DNA of 64,000 nt from Rostratula benghalensis (taxonomy: Eukaryota; Chordata; Aves; Charadriiformes; Rostratulidae), in the NCBI GenBank assembly GCA_013399305.1, contig VXAI01000013.1, positions 7,801,094-7,865,093 on the forward strand, given 5' to 3'. Shown piece after piece: positions 1-11,473 of the stretch. Every line of letters begins with the position of its first letter. Positions within the stretch are counted from its first letter, which is position 1. The translations under genes were made by a program, and so were the position numbers. The notes beneath the pieces are model-generated. The model was not told the origin of the DNA. It saw nothing but the letters and a program-made list of their open reading frames with translations, and made no database searches.

Positions 1-257
1 GGGGGGCTTAGGGATGGGCACCACCGGGGGAACACCGGGAAGCGGTGGCTCTCCTCCCGGGACGTTAGGTCTCAGCGAGGATGAAGCTGCCTTTTAGTTT
101 TTGGGAGGAAGGGAAGGGGAAATGCAAAAGTATCCAAGAGTCTCACAGTCGGCAGATAACGAGAAGTGCTGCTTTGCTTAAAAACCTGTATTGGAGCAGA
201 AAAACACGGACAAAGCTCGGGAAAAGGGGGGCTGTTCCTGCAGTTCCCAGCTTCTCC

Positions 258-278
258 TTTTTTTTTTTTTTTTTTTTT
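258..278. repeat. Homopolymer T run (~21)
   Basis: An uninterrupted run of T. It is likely length-polymorphic, and its exact length is uncertain in an assembly. Confidence 0.9.
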
Positions 279-723
279 ATGCATAATGGACCCCCAAACC
301 CCCAAATTAAAGGCCCTAGAGAAACCCAGGCACCAGAATGGAGCAGTTGGGCAGAGGGTTTCCCAGTACAGCCCACCCTATCTAAGGACAGTGGTACTTT
401 GGGGGGGGTTGAAAAGGACAGCCTATGCTCAAACAGGATCCCAGCATGCTGGGGTGGCAGATGACAACTGCAGGCTGATTCCGAGGTGTCCCACGGCCAG
501 GGCAGCGCTGCTCTCCAGGCCTTGTGTCACAGCCAGTGCCACAGATCAGGCGTCTGGAGAGAGAGAAACAGGGACACATCTGATAGGGGTGAGCCAGGCT
601 TGTGCAGACCCTGGTCAGCTGAGGACTACCATGTGCTTCCCACCCTGAGGGAGGTTGGTCAAACAGGGTGGCATTGCCATCTAAATGTTGGACTTCAGAC
701 AGGTTATATGGTCCTTTTGACTC

Positions 724-738
724 AAAAAAAAAAAAAAA
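724..738. repeat. Homopolymer A run (~15)
   Basis: An uninterrupted A run with no adjacent polyadenylation signal, so it reads as a simple repeat rather than a retrocopy tail. Confidence 0.85.
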
Positions 739-1234
739 GGGTTGAGATCTGTTATTGTGCCAGGATGTCCCTATCTAAGCGATAGATGTGCTGAGATTCC
801 TCTAAACTGTGCCTCTTTTCACCAGACACCACACCTGGACACACACTTGGGCTGGCCATGTGCTAGCACTTCTGTCCCTGGGATGTCCTTGGTACCATCT
901 GAGACAGCCTCTCCAGGCTGTGAGCAGCATGGCACCTGCAAGGGGAGGAAGAAGGATGTACCCTGGGGCCATTGCCCCACTGGTGGGTTTGGGGAGGAGG
1001 ACAGGAAACGCTGGGCAGGCTGACCCGAGCAGTGGAATTCATCCACAGAGCATCTTTTGGTGCCAGGCTCCACTGCTGCTTGGTTCCTGTAAGCGACTTC
1101 ATGTTCCCGTAGCAATTATTTGTGAGTAAGCAGTAACGTCACCCATTAGCTGAAGCTGTCGATGAGGTTTGTCTGACATTCAGGAAAACACGTCTGGCAG
1201 AAGACAGCCTAAATCTGGTGAGGTTATTTCATTT

Positions 1235-1259
1235 AAAAAAAAAAAAAAAAAAAAAAAAA
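1235..1259. repeat. Homopolymer A run (~25)
   Basis: An uninterrupted run of about 25 A followed by an A/G-rich tail. It is a simple repeat in the WNT2 intron. Confidence 0.9.
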
Positions 1260-2758
1260 GAAAAGAAACAGTAAAAATGCAGTTCTTCCAAAAGTGAAGT
1301 TTTTGCTGTTGGCTCATGGGAGAGAATTAAGGTGTCAGGCTTCTGAGCAATTCTGAGCCTGGCCAGGCAGTGACTGCGATGGGAAGCATGGCCTGATATT
1401 GCTCTAGTTTAACCTGAAATGTTTCTGGTCAGTTTAATAGAGTCAAACGGAACTGACGTCTCTTCTGACGACATAAAGTGTTTGTTGTGAGTTGTAAAAT
1501 GTGATATCTAAAAGCGTTGATGTTTCTGAACGTGTTTTCTCAGAAATGGAACCTCTGAAAGAGCACGATGTGTAACAGGCCGTGCTGTCTCCTGCCTGGG
1601 TTTGAAAAGGCAGTGTGAGGAAGGCAGGGTTTGCCCGGTCTTTTTGTGAGCTTTTCAGGTGCCCTTTGCCACAGGTTCATACAGCACATGAACGTGTGAG
1701 GCTCTTCCTATCTGAAACATCTAGATGCTACTGGAATATAAATACTAAATAATAAGTTACGTGGTGTAATGTTGTGCCCCTGCAATAAAATCACAGATGA
1801 CATTCCCTCTTTGGGGTCCTAGATTACTCTGCTAGTGTCACAAGGCTTATAGTTCCTCCTAACAGGGGTCTCTCACTGCTAGTAGCCTCAGGTACCGCAC
1901 AAAAAAGCTAGTTCTGTGCTAAAAAAATCTTTTAAAATGTTAAAATATCCCATTACTGTAAATGCAGTTGTGCCACTGTAGGATAGCTCTGTGCTGCGAA
2001 TGACTACGTGACAGCCCAAGAGCAGGCAGAGCCTAGAACTGCAGATAATCTTGGGTGTAATAATGTGGCTCTGTTAAGAGAAGGGAGAACCTCTGGCACA
2101 GCTGGCGTAGTAGAAGCCACAGCTGCTGGCCCAAGTCCTGCCTCAAGCATGACCCAAGCAGTGCCATTGATTTAATGGAACTCGTTCGTGTGGATTACGG
2201 TTACCGGGCTCGGTCCTAGGCACAAAACCCTAAATTTAACTTATTTTCAGAAACTAACACCCAAGATTTCTCCCTACCACCTTTTGGGCAGGAATAATTT
2301 CTTTCCAGTGCTCGAGAAGAGGAAAAGTGAGTTTCTAGAGTTATTTGCAGTATTTTTCAACGTACACGCTGTTCCCGCGTCCCTATTTCATCATTTCTTT
2401 AAAACATCTCGGAGATAGCACTTCATATGTTTTCCTAAATCGGTGAAACACGATAGAAATACCAGCTGTCCTGTCCACATATCTGCACAAAACAACTGAT
2501 CTGTGAAGGTATATTAATCAATATCAGAAGCACAGGTTTAATGTTTTCCATCTCTAACACTATATTGATGAGTTTTTACCAGGGAGGGGTCCAAGTTTAA
2601 GCCATGACTAATTCTGGCTCCAGGGAATGTGTGATTTCAGCCCAGTTTTATCTTTTGCTCAGCAAAAAAAGGCCAGGATAAATGGCTGAAGTTAGGCGAG
2701 CCGCTCAAAACCTCTGCCCCAGCAATTTTTAAAGCTTTTGTTTGTTTGTTTGTTTCAG

Positions 2759-3036
2759 GTAGTCGGGAATCTGCTTTTGTACATGCCATCTCCTCCGCTG
2801 GAGTTGTTTTTGCCATCACCAGGGCATGCAGCCAAGGGGAGCTGAAATCCTGCTCCTGTGATCCCAAGAAGAAAGGCTCTGCCAAGGACAGCAAGGGCCA
2901 CTTTGACTGGGGTGGCTGCAGCGACAACATTGACTATGGCATTAAATTTGCCAGGGCCTTCGTAGATGCCAAAGAACGGAAAGGAAAAGATGCAAGAGCA
3001 TTAATGAACCTTCACAACAACAGAGCGGGAAGGAAG
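2759..3036 (+). CDS. WNT2: WNT2 coding exon (third from the 3' end)
   Basis: WNT2 encodes a secreted, cysteine-rich, lipid-modified Wnt ligand that binds Frizzled/LRP receptors and activates canonical signalling, notably in lung and heart development. The exon is bounded by a tttcag acceptor and a GTGGGT donor. Two bases complete a split serine codon, followed by 92 codons. The translation starts [16 protein letters not shown] and contains [46 protein letters not shown] and [12 protein letters not shown], all hallmarks of the Wnt core and diagnostic of WNT2 over other paralogues. The exon ends in phase 0 (AAG|gt) and joins exactly to the exon at 6439. Length and phase fit the vertebrate gene. 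No stop or frameshift is present. Upstream exons, signal peptide and start codon are outside the window. Confidence 0.97.
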
Positions 3037-3214
3037 GTGGGTGTCCATCCAACAGAAGCCTCTTGGTGAGCTCTCATGGGTCTGGGAGCAGGTAATGGTT
3101 GGCCCTTGCTGACTGGTCCCAGCAGTTAGAAGCAAGGGATGAACAGGAGCCTGAGATGGTGTTTCTGTCTCCCTTGGAGGCTCAGGGTAGCAGTTATCTC
3201 CAAATAGGTTGAGT

Positions 3215-3560
3215 GCAACTTCGTAACTATAGAAGCCTTCCAGTACCTGAGGGGAGCCTACAGGAGAGATGGGGAGGGGCTCTGTCAGGGAATGGAATGA
3301 TAGGATGAGGGGTAATGGTTTTGAACTGAAAGAGGGGAGATTTAGATTAGATATTAGGAAGAAGTCCTTCACTGAGAGGGTGGTGAGACACTGGGACAGG
3401 TTGCCCAGAGCAGTTGTGGATGCCCCATCCCTGGAAGCATTCAAGGCCAGGCTGGATGGGGCTTTGAGCAACCTGCTCTAGTGGGGGGGTGTCCCTTCCC
3501 ATGGCAGGGGGTTGGAACCTGATGATCTTTAAGGTCCCTTCCAACCTGAACCACTCTATG
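3215..3560 (+). mobile_element. CR1 LINE 3' fragment
   Basis: The sequence follows the 3' end of avian CR1 non-LTR retrotransposons: a 'ccttccagtacctga' start, 'ttcactgagagggtggtgag', 'ggttgcccagagcagttgtgg', 'ccccatccctggaagcattc', 'ggctggatggggctttgagc' and the terminal 'ggtcccttccaacc' with a degenerate octamer tail. It carries only the last ~345 bases of the element, which is the usual 5' truncation. The translated tail (VVRHWDRLPRAVVDAPSL) is the fossil C-terminus of the ORF2 endonuclease/reverse transcriptase protein and is not a host gene. Confidence 0.95.
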
Positions 3561-4281
3561 GTTAACAGTGCTGCTGTTCCAGTCAGTGGCTTCTTGTGTG
3601 GGAAGTTGAGCCCACGACCACGACATTGCAGGATGAGTTTGGATGGACTTTTTTTTTTTTGAGCCTAATGCTTAAACATGGAGGAGTTTTACTTCTGGTT
3701 AGTACAGAACAGAAATTCCGAAGGGAGGCTGAAGAACACACTGAAGAACAGGCTTGATTATTAAAGACCAAATTCAGAATAACATTGGAGGAAAAAAATG
3801 CTTCCTGTCCATTCCTGTATGTATACTGTAAACCTAAACACAGAATGAGGAGAGATGAAATACAATTGCTTAACTTTTCAAGCAAATGAATCCAAAATAC
3901 ATGTCCCTCCAAAAGGCGTTGGCCCTGGGACATGACGTGTTCTAACAACCTCTCCTTTCTAAACGTGGTATGAAAATACTATTCCTAAATTTCAACAAAA
4001 AGAGACTTTACTTTTTTATTTTACGCAAGTAGAAGGAGTAGTTGCCAGGTGTGTTGCCCACTGCTGGTTCAAGAGCTGAGGAATCCATGCCTGCACATTT
4101 TGTGGTGGTAGCTGTAAGAAGTCAGAATAGCGCAGGAAACTGGAATACACTGTTTCATTATTCAAAACGTATTCAAAATTTGCTACATCCCCAGCATCTG
4201 AAATAATACAGAAAAATATTTTACAGTGCTAGAACAAGGTCTTCTAAAATGATTCATAGAGACTTCTTGTTTCTCATCTTT

Positions 4282-4441
4282 CATAGAATGGTTAGAGAAG
4301 GGACTTTAAAGATCATCGAGTTCCAACCCCCCTGCCATGGACAGGGACACGTCCCACTGGGACCAGGTTGCTCAAAGCCCCATCCAGCCTGGCCTTGAAC
4401 ACTTCCAGGGATGGGGCATCCACAACTTCTCTGGGCAACTG
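4282..4441 (-). mobile_element. CR1 LINE 3' fragment, inverted
   Basis: Read on the minus strand this is the last ~160 bases of a CR1 element: 'gttgtggatgccccatccc', 'ggctggatggggctttgagc', a diverged 'ggacacgtccc' segment, and an ending near 'aaccattctatg'. It is 5'-truncated and opposite in direction to the copy 0.7 kb upstream. Confidence 0.93.
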
Positions 4442-6438
4442 ATTTTCCTTAGTGTATAGTCAGTAGGAAGTAAGTAGTTCATATTCTGATTTTTTTTTTA
4501 TTAAAAGGTTCCCTTTATAAACGGTAAAATTGTCCTGTATTAACTAGTCCTTTTTAGAAGAAAAGATGCAATTTTAATCATTTGTACAGCAAGTAGATAA
4601 TTTTCCTGGTAACTATTTCTCCATCAACCTCTTTTCCCCACCTTTTTGTTGCCAGCAGGTGTAATTAATATGTAATATAGAGAGATTAGGCTAATTGGAT
4701 CAGTGACACGTGTAAATACTGTGGCTGTATTTGTATTACTGTCCAAAAGAGACTGCAGTCTGCAACACAAGCACAGATTTTATAGGGGGTGAATTACCTA
4801 CCTCCATACTGGGAACTTTCTGAAGTAGCTGAGTGTCTTAGTAAGTTAAAAAAGAAAAAAAAAAAAAGATAAGAGATATGCCAAATAATACAACAGTATT
4901 GGTAAGCAGGTACTTTGTTGGGAATTTTTTTGTTAAAAATAACCAAGCCATTCTCATATGCTTTAGAGAAGGGGGTGCTGTTTTGTAGCCACAGTACAAT
5001 AATGTAGGTTTAGTTCTGTGGGGATTTCACTACGTCAGCCCACCCCAGCCTGCCATCCAGATCTGGGTAAGCTCAGCCTTGCCCTTGGCTTTTTCTCACC
5101 CCCAAAAGGGAAAGCCTGCGTTGAGAAGTTTCTTTTTAAAACTAGACCATTGAGGTTTTTACCAATTTCTAAATACATTGAATAAATATTTATAATAATC
5201 ACACATGAATTATACATAATAACAAGCCGTGTGTCAGCACAGGAACATCACTGCAAAAAGAGTCCTGCATTCCACTGGGCTGGTTCTGCTGTTCCACGCC
5301 TCAGTCCAGCGAGTTGTTTTAAACACATGAGTAGTTTAACTTATTTTCTGCTCAGATAATTAAAACCAAGGGTCCGCTCAAATCTCGTTCTGAGCAGAAT
5401 CCCAGTTTTGTGAATAGTACCATTGGCAGCGAAGAGGGGCTGTGGGAATGTCAGTGACTTCTTTGAAGCAGTCAAATCATTTACAAGTTGGAAAGGAAGA
5501 AAATGAGAAGTGCTTTGCTTTTATAGCACATTCTCACTTTATTACTAAGTGCTTGACTGAAAAATGCACCCCACTGTGCATCAGTCTCACTCCTAATCAT
5601 GGAGCTTTCCTCTCTCTTACCTTCCTCCCATGATGCTGTTCCTCTTGTACAAACTCTAAAATGTCATATTTTCATGAATCCTGAAGTCATAATATTTATA
5701 GATCTAATATCCATACCATCAGAATTAGGAATTAATTATTTATTGTATGTGAACCCATCTGTTGTTCTCCAACATCATACAGAGAGTTTTAACGTCTGAG
5801 ATGAAGCTGAAATGGCTTTAATGCTATTCAGACATTAAATTAATGATGAGGGTGATCTTTCCAGTGCAAGGTAATGAAGGTCCTATTCTAAAATGTTTGT
5901 TAAAAGGTTGATAAGCATTTAAAAAATACCGTATTTTAAGATTTTGCATAGACCTGATGACTAGCCCAGGTGCAGTTTCTGCAAAATTATGGTAACATGA
6001 AATGAAATGTGAATTTCTAAGCAATATTTGAAATACTCTTCAGGGCAAAGGGCAACTTCATGAAGGTGAGATGGAGAGGGTCGGCAAGGTGATGCTGGAA
6101 CAGTGGGGAAGCAGGGCACTTGGCCTTCCAAGGGGCTGAGTGATTCTGGTCCATTTCCCAGATTGTTTCCTGCTGTCCTTTTTTGTCCTAGTCCTCGGGA
6201 TGACTGGCAGGAGCGGAGAAGGGAAGCCCACCAGCAAGGAGAGTGTGTACGGTTGAGTCAAGCAACCACAGCTGACCAACCATATGGGGATGACTTGATG
6301 CTACCAGTGGGTGTCACTACAGACCGTGACTTGGAGACCCTTTGCAAACCTGGCATTGCAGGATGAATTGGAAAAGGGCTGAGAAGCGTAAATCACCATT
6401 TGTTTTACCTGTGTGTATTTTACTGCCTTTCTAAACAG

Positions 6439-6703
6439 GCTGTGAAGCGGTTTTTGAAACAGGAGTGCAAATGTCACGGTGTGAGTGGATCATGCACTCT
6501 AAGGACCTGTTGGCTGGCCATGGCAGACTTTAGGAAAACAGGAGATTATCTGTGGAAGAAATACAATGGAGCGATTCAGGTGGTCATGAATCAAGATGGC
6601 ACGGGTTTCACTGTGGCTAATAAGAGATTTAAGAAGCCAACTAAGAATGACCTGGTATACTTTGAAAGCTCTCCAGACTACTGTATCAGGGACAGGGATG
6701 TAG
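6439..6703 (+). CDS. WNT2: WNT2 coding exon (penultimate)
   Basis: This exon runs from a ctaaacag acceptor to a GTAAGC donor and holds 88 codons plus one base. It begins [19 protein letters not shown], which includes the CHGVSGSC loop bearing the serine that Porcupine acylates in Wnt proteins and that is needed for secretion and Frizzled binding. It continues [19 protein letters not shown], then [19 protein letters not shown], and ends [26 protein letters not shown], where the cysteine belongs to a conserved disulphide. The frame continues directly from the exon ending at 3036, and the leftover G is completed to glycine by GG at 14394. No disruption is seen, so the gene appears functional. 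Confidence 0.97.
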
Positions 6704-8852
6704 GTAAGCCTCTATCATTGCACGTGAATGGTTTTCAGACGTTGGTACCTTGAAGGTCAAGAACTGTCATTGAGTGTGTCTATATATATACATATGTATA
6801 ATTCCATGCATGTAACCAGCAGGAAACATGCAGGAATATATTTTGGAAGGACAGCTCTGCACAAGAGCCATAGCTCCTAGGTGTACAACAGCCAGTTGTT
6901 CTAACACAATTCAGCAGTGTCTTCCAGATGCTATGGAGCCCTGGAGGCTCTGCAAGGTAAAAGCTGCTTTTAGGACAAGTTGGAGTTATGCTCTGGAGAC
7001 AGGTCCATACTCTACACAGCCACGTACATGCCTGTATCACACAGCTCACTCCAGAGCTGCCAGATGCAACTACATCAGCCCCAAGTCCCATGATGTCCCT
7101 ATGATACCACCTCCTGCTGCGTTGCTTCTCTTCCATACTGTTATGCTACTGATGCAGATTCCCAAGAGACACGTGTCCTTCCTTATTGGTACATTCCCTG
7201 ATGGACCCCCTTACTTGCAGGCATGCCTCTCCCCATTGGTATTGTAGGAGGTACAGCATCTTGGTGCAAACCATGCCTTTGCACCAGTCAAGGCTGCTGT
7301 TGGTACCGTGGTGGGAGGCAGCTGGAGAGGATGTGCAGCTGGATGAAAGAACAGAGGTTGGTGGGACATGGCCCACTGCATCAAGTGACACCAGCTGTTT
7401 ATTCCTCTTTACAAGGCAGTGTTGGCTCCCCCCATGATAACTGCCACATTTTCTGAAGAATCCTGCCAGTCCCAGTGGGGAGATGTCAAGTTTCAGGGCT
7501 GCTATTAACTCCGAATATTTCTGCTTTTCAGAGATTTCAATGGAGACAGTTAACAGTGTAATGGGGTTCAAGGCATTGCCAGGCAACAGGAATCCTGCTA
7601 AGGGTATCCTGCATAGTATTTCCTGGTGTGGCAATTAAAAACTAGCAATTAGAAAACCAGAAATTTGGAAAAGAGAACCAGAGTGAGTCATGTATGAAAG
7701 ATGTTGTGGAACTAATGAATAGGTCGTATAATGTACCAGATTGCACCCGGTATGACATATCCGTAAGTATGCGGACAGCAATGCAGCTCAGCTCTTTTTG
7801 GCACCACTGCCTATTTACAATCCAAGTTTACTTGGAATAAGCCTTGCAAAACAACTGTACTTAAATAAGAACAATATGTGAAATCTTGGTCGTGTACTGT
7901 TGACTTTGGTGAACCTGGAGTTTCATCCAGGACGCCTATGTTGTGTAGCGTTTCTGCTTAGTCGAGGAGTCAAGGTAATTTTAAATGTTATTCATGGATC
8001 TCACAGATGATGCTCATTACCTGCAAAAACACATATTGTTTCTTGAACAGTGACTAATACCATAAAGTCTAATACCTTAATCCAAGTGAATAAATGGGCA
8101 TTCTGTGACATTTTGCGGAGTCTGACTTGGCAGACTTGGATTTATTCAGACCTTTATTTCTTCAAGTTGCCTCATTCATGGTTAAAACCATGATTTCCTT
8201 CCCCTCAGAAAGAGAGCCTGTACGTGACCCACTTCTGTGTCAAAAAGCCCCTTAATAATATTTTTGTGCTAAACCTAATCTCACCTGTCAGTCTTGTTAC
8301 TGTGGAGGAGAGTGGGCATTTTTCACTGCAGTGTTTTATGTGTGCTTGCCTGGTGCTGTCAAGCCCACCCAAGGGTGGCAGAGTCTGGCACGTGCTTTGG
8401 CTCAGCTCAAGATAAGGCTGTGGATGAATCCATGTTTCGTTGCTGCCCAGAATTTGGAGAATGTGGCTGTATGGAAGAGCACATTTTTGGCCAGCTGCAG
8501 TGATGAAACTCTAGCAGGATGCCCTGCTGCTCGTGTGGAGCACAGAAAGAATCAGACGAACAAAAGCTGATGTGGGTTTGAGAGAGGTAATTTCAGCAGC
8601 TGAGCAGCACTTTTTCTCTGCTACCTTTGGTTTGCCCTGTTGAGCGCTTCAGAGTGTCTGCCCTGTTAAATGATGGGAAATGAAACGAGATTATGGAAGT
8701 CTGAGTTTGGAAATAGGTGGGGAGTGTCTCAGCGTCAGCTAAATGTAATACCACAGCTCTTTGAATACAAATCTGCCTTTTATTCTTCGGGGAATTCAAG
8801 TAATCTAGAGCTTCAGGGGAAAAAAAAAACCCCAAGCCCGATTATCTGGAGA

Positions 8853-8906
8853 TTGATTAGTTATCCCAGATTGGTTAGTTATCCCAGATTGGTTATCTGG
8901 GACTGA
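8853..8906. repeat. 18-base tandem repeat, about 3 copies
   Basis: The unit TTGATTAGTTATCCCAGA (8853-8870) is repeated with one change at 8871-8888. A third, partial copy diverges at 8889-8906 and contains TCTGGGA, the inverted complement of the TCCCAGA in the first two copies, so the array ends in a small hairpin-capable inverted repeat. Confidence 0.85.
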
Positions 8907-9237
8907 ATGAAAGATTCCCAGAGCAAACCTTACAAAGCATCACGACTTGACCAGGAGACAGCTTCCCAAATTGTAAATCAACCAAGCCAGTGTCCCTTGT
9001 GGCTTCAGTATGGTCACACACACGAACCAGTAAGTTGAAGGTACTCAGGGGTTGTATCATCATCAGCCTATCCGAAAAATGTCATACCTTGTCTTCTGCC
9101 ATTGGAGCTCTTAGCACTGGCACCTACCGGTGGGTGCTGGGGCTGAATGCATCCCACTGGGTCTGGCAGCATGACTGGGGGAGGCAGCTGGACATACTTA
9201 CATAGATGTACAGTGTGAAAAATGTGGCATTAGTATT

Positions 9238-9254
9238 TTGTTGTTGTTGTTGTT
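9238..9254. repeat. (TTG)n microsatellite
   Basis: About five to six perfect TTG/TGT units in the WNT2 intron. Confidence 0.85.
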
Positions 9255-11122
9255 CCTAGAAGAAAAAGAGGAGTCATTGATTTTGGGAGAGAGATAATAT
9301 GTGGAAATCACTAATAGCCACAGAATGTAATAGTCCAAACACCTCTTGTCTAGCATTAAGATTCATTACTTTTCAAAAAGAACCAGAGGAAGATTTTCAC
9401 AAGTGTTCAAAATTCACTTAACTTTGCTCACATGGTTATTGAAAAAAAATTTATTCACCATTTTGCACTCATAATTTGATAGTAGAGGTAGAACATCCCA
9501 GAGGGCTTTTGAAAATCTTGTCATGAACTTTGCCACGCTTTGCATGGTCATCCCTTGTATTATCATAAATTTCCAGCTCCCAAAACTACTACAGGTATAC
9601 CCAGGACTGCACAGGGAAAGAGGGACCAGTTAGAAATGCTAAAGCTGTGAAGGGAACCAAAGTGATGATTACACAAGTGTCAGTCTCGCTGTCACATGTA
9701 CTATCTTACCCTGAATGCATTACTTCACCTCCAGAATGCTCTAAAGAGCCTTCTTGCTTGACTGCTTATTAAAAATTAATATGTACAGAGCAACCAAAAA
9801 ACTTAGGCAGTGTTTGAGCAGAGCCTCTTCCTGCAGGGAGTCCCCCTGATCAAAGTGTGTAGAGCAAGATGAGCTCAACTACACATGTTGAGGTGGTGCC
9901 TGTGGAGTGGAGAGGTTGTGGCCTCAAGTGTGGACACCAAGATGGACATGGTGGGCAGGTGGCAGAATGGCACTGGTGAGCACGTGTGGATTGTTTACAA
10001 CTGTTCTGGTAGCAATGAGGCTTCAGCTGAGAGAAGGTGGTGGTAGAACAAAGAGGCAGGTCATGTCCATGTGCAGGTGGTCTCAGGCTGCTGCAGCAGT
10101 TCCTTAAGACTAGCTGCAAATTCTTGTGCCATGTACTTCAAGTCATCCATAGGTTTCTCCTTACACTCGCATGGTCCCAATTTGGGCACCATCACAGCCA
10201 GTGTTGCTGCCTCTGCCTGTGCGTAGGGTGTGGGTTTTGTACCTGGATCATGGTGGCCATCTCCTCTGTCCCCAAACAGGCAGACAGGGTGCTGTGTCTG
10301 TGTCTGAGGACTCTCCACACCTGGTGTCCCGCTGGAAAGCACTGCAGAGGTGCACATGCAGTGCTAGAGTCAGCCCCCTGGCGCTGCACACTGGATGACA
10401 AGCCACATAGTCAGGATGACCTGCTTTGGGTCCTTCACGGGATTATTTTCATGTTATTTCCCTTGCTGCCCCACATAAGCCATTTGCTGCATTTTTGACA
10501 TGAATGAGGCCAAGTCCAGGGTAAAAGAAAAACGTGAAACTGAAGTATAACCTGTAAAGGATTGGTGTAGGGCAAGATGTGTTAGTACTTGAGGTATGTA
10601 GCCCATGGAGGGAAACCAATCCTGAGCTATGTCAGAACCTTCTCACTGAGGTTAACCGCATACAGGCACTCCCTGTGTGACTTCTTGGCCCGTATCTCCC
10701 CCTTTACACGTTGCAAACCTCTGGGGTGCAGTCCCAGCCCCATGCAAGCTGACGGCGGAGCTTGCAGTGGCTTCCATCAGGGCAGGTCTTCTTCAAGCAC
10801 CAGCTGGCAAGCGAACAGCCTGATCGCCCTAAGAGCCTCTGGGAGCTGAGAGGTTGTGAGAGCTCTCAGTGGCTCTGGAAATGAGAGGGAGACACATATT
10901 TACTCTAAGCTGATTTTGGATAAACTGCTTTTGTCAGCACGTTGCCATCTCTTGGTCGCTGGCCTGGGAAATCCCAGCCTTTTCCAGACATGGCTGCCTC
11001 TGGCGTGCGCTGTCTGTCCTCTCCAGCCTTACTGTACTGGGATGCTCTACATAAGTCCCACATGAAGCTTTCTTGATTCAACAAATAGCTTCAGAGCTAC
11101 TTTTCTGTGAGTATTTCTTCTC

Positions 11123-11198
11123 TTTTTTTTTTTTTTTTTTTTTTGGAAACCAGCTTGTTGTTGTTGGGGATCTCATCCCTTCTTTTTTTTTTTTTTTT
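11123..11198. repeat. Two T runs (T22 and T16) flanking a short spacer
   Basis: T runs at 11123-11144 and 11183-11198 are separated by a 38-base spacer. On the minus strand the second run is an A16 stretch lying 22 bases after an AATAAA hexamer (complement of 11221-11226), which is the arrangement of a polyadenylated 3' end. Confidence 0.85.
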
Positions 11199-11473
11199 AG
11201 GTGAAAATCAAATAATAAACTTTATTGCTTGAATCCAGATTTTTAATTAGGAGAAGGGAAATCCTCACAACATAAACTAATTTTAGCACTTTAGGAATAG
11301 GAAAAAAAAAAAAAAAATGTTTTCAACTTACCATACCTTAGCTTAAGAAGACAACCACGCAAACCAAGAAGAGAGAGTCTGAAGTACAGGCCGTGAAGCT
11401 GGCAGTATTAAAAGCTGTGGATGTTTTGGCAGGTCTGATGCTGTGTGTTGGCATGGCAATTCCAAAACTTGAA
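11199..11473 (-). other. Minus-strand terminal-exon-like block (unidentified)
   Basis: On the minus strand a TTTGTTTTCAG acceptor-like site precedes an open frame of 44 codons (11338-11473, stop TAA at 11338-11340) that begins SSFGIAMPTHSIRPAKTSTA and ends in a hydrophobic tail SDSLFLVCVVVFLS. It is followed by about 110 bases with no recognised feature, an AATAAA hexamer at the complement of 11221-11226, and an A16 tract 22 bases later. This could be the 3' end of an old retroposed mRNA, the last exon of an unannotated nested gene, or chance. I do not recognise the peptide. No target-site duplication or upstream coding sequence could be found. Confidence 0.3.

Larger units (their letters stand above)
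1..2758 (+). other. WNT2: WNT2 intron, 3' part (exon-free)
   Basis: This stretch lies upstream of the first recognisable WNT2 exon and ends in a pyrimidine/G-rich acceptor tract (tttgtttgtttgtttcag) at 2741-2758. No WNT2 exon 1 or 2 coding sequence was recognised, so those exons should lie before base 1. The first ~70 bases are GC-rich. The rest holds a T21 run, an A15 run and an A25 run and otherwise nothing identifiable. The short open frames here have no recognisable domains. Confidence 0.8.
3037..6438 (+). other. WNT2: WNT2 intron (3.4 kb)
   Basis: This intron joins the exons ending at 3036 and beginning at 6439 (GTGGGT donor, ctaaacag acceptor, phase 0). It contains two CR1 LINE fragments in opposite orientations (about 3215-3560 and 4282-4441) and an A-rich run near 4848-4867. 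No further exon was recognised. Confidence 0.9.

Noticed and set aside
1..2758. Possible WNT2 exon 1 or 2 in the first 2.7 kb
   Set aside because: No sequence encoding the expected upstream Wnt region was recognised on the + strand, so these exons are presumed to lie outside the window.
3269..3481. Small frame encoding VVRHWDRLPRAVVDAPSL
   Set aside because: This is the C-terminal fossil of CR1 ORF2 and not a host protein.
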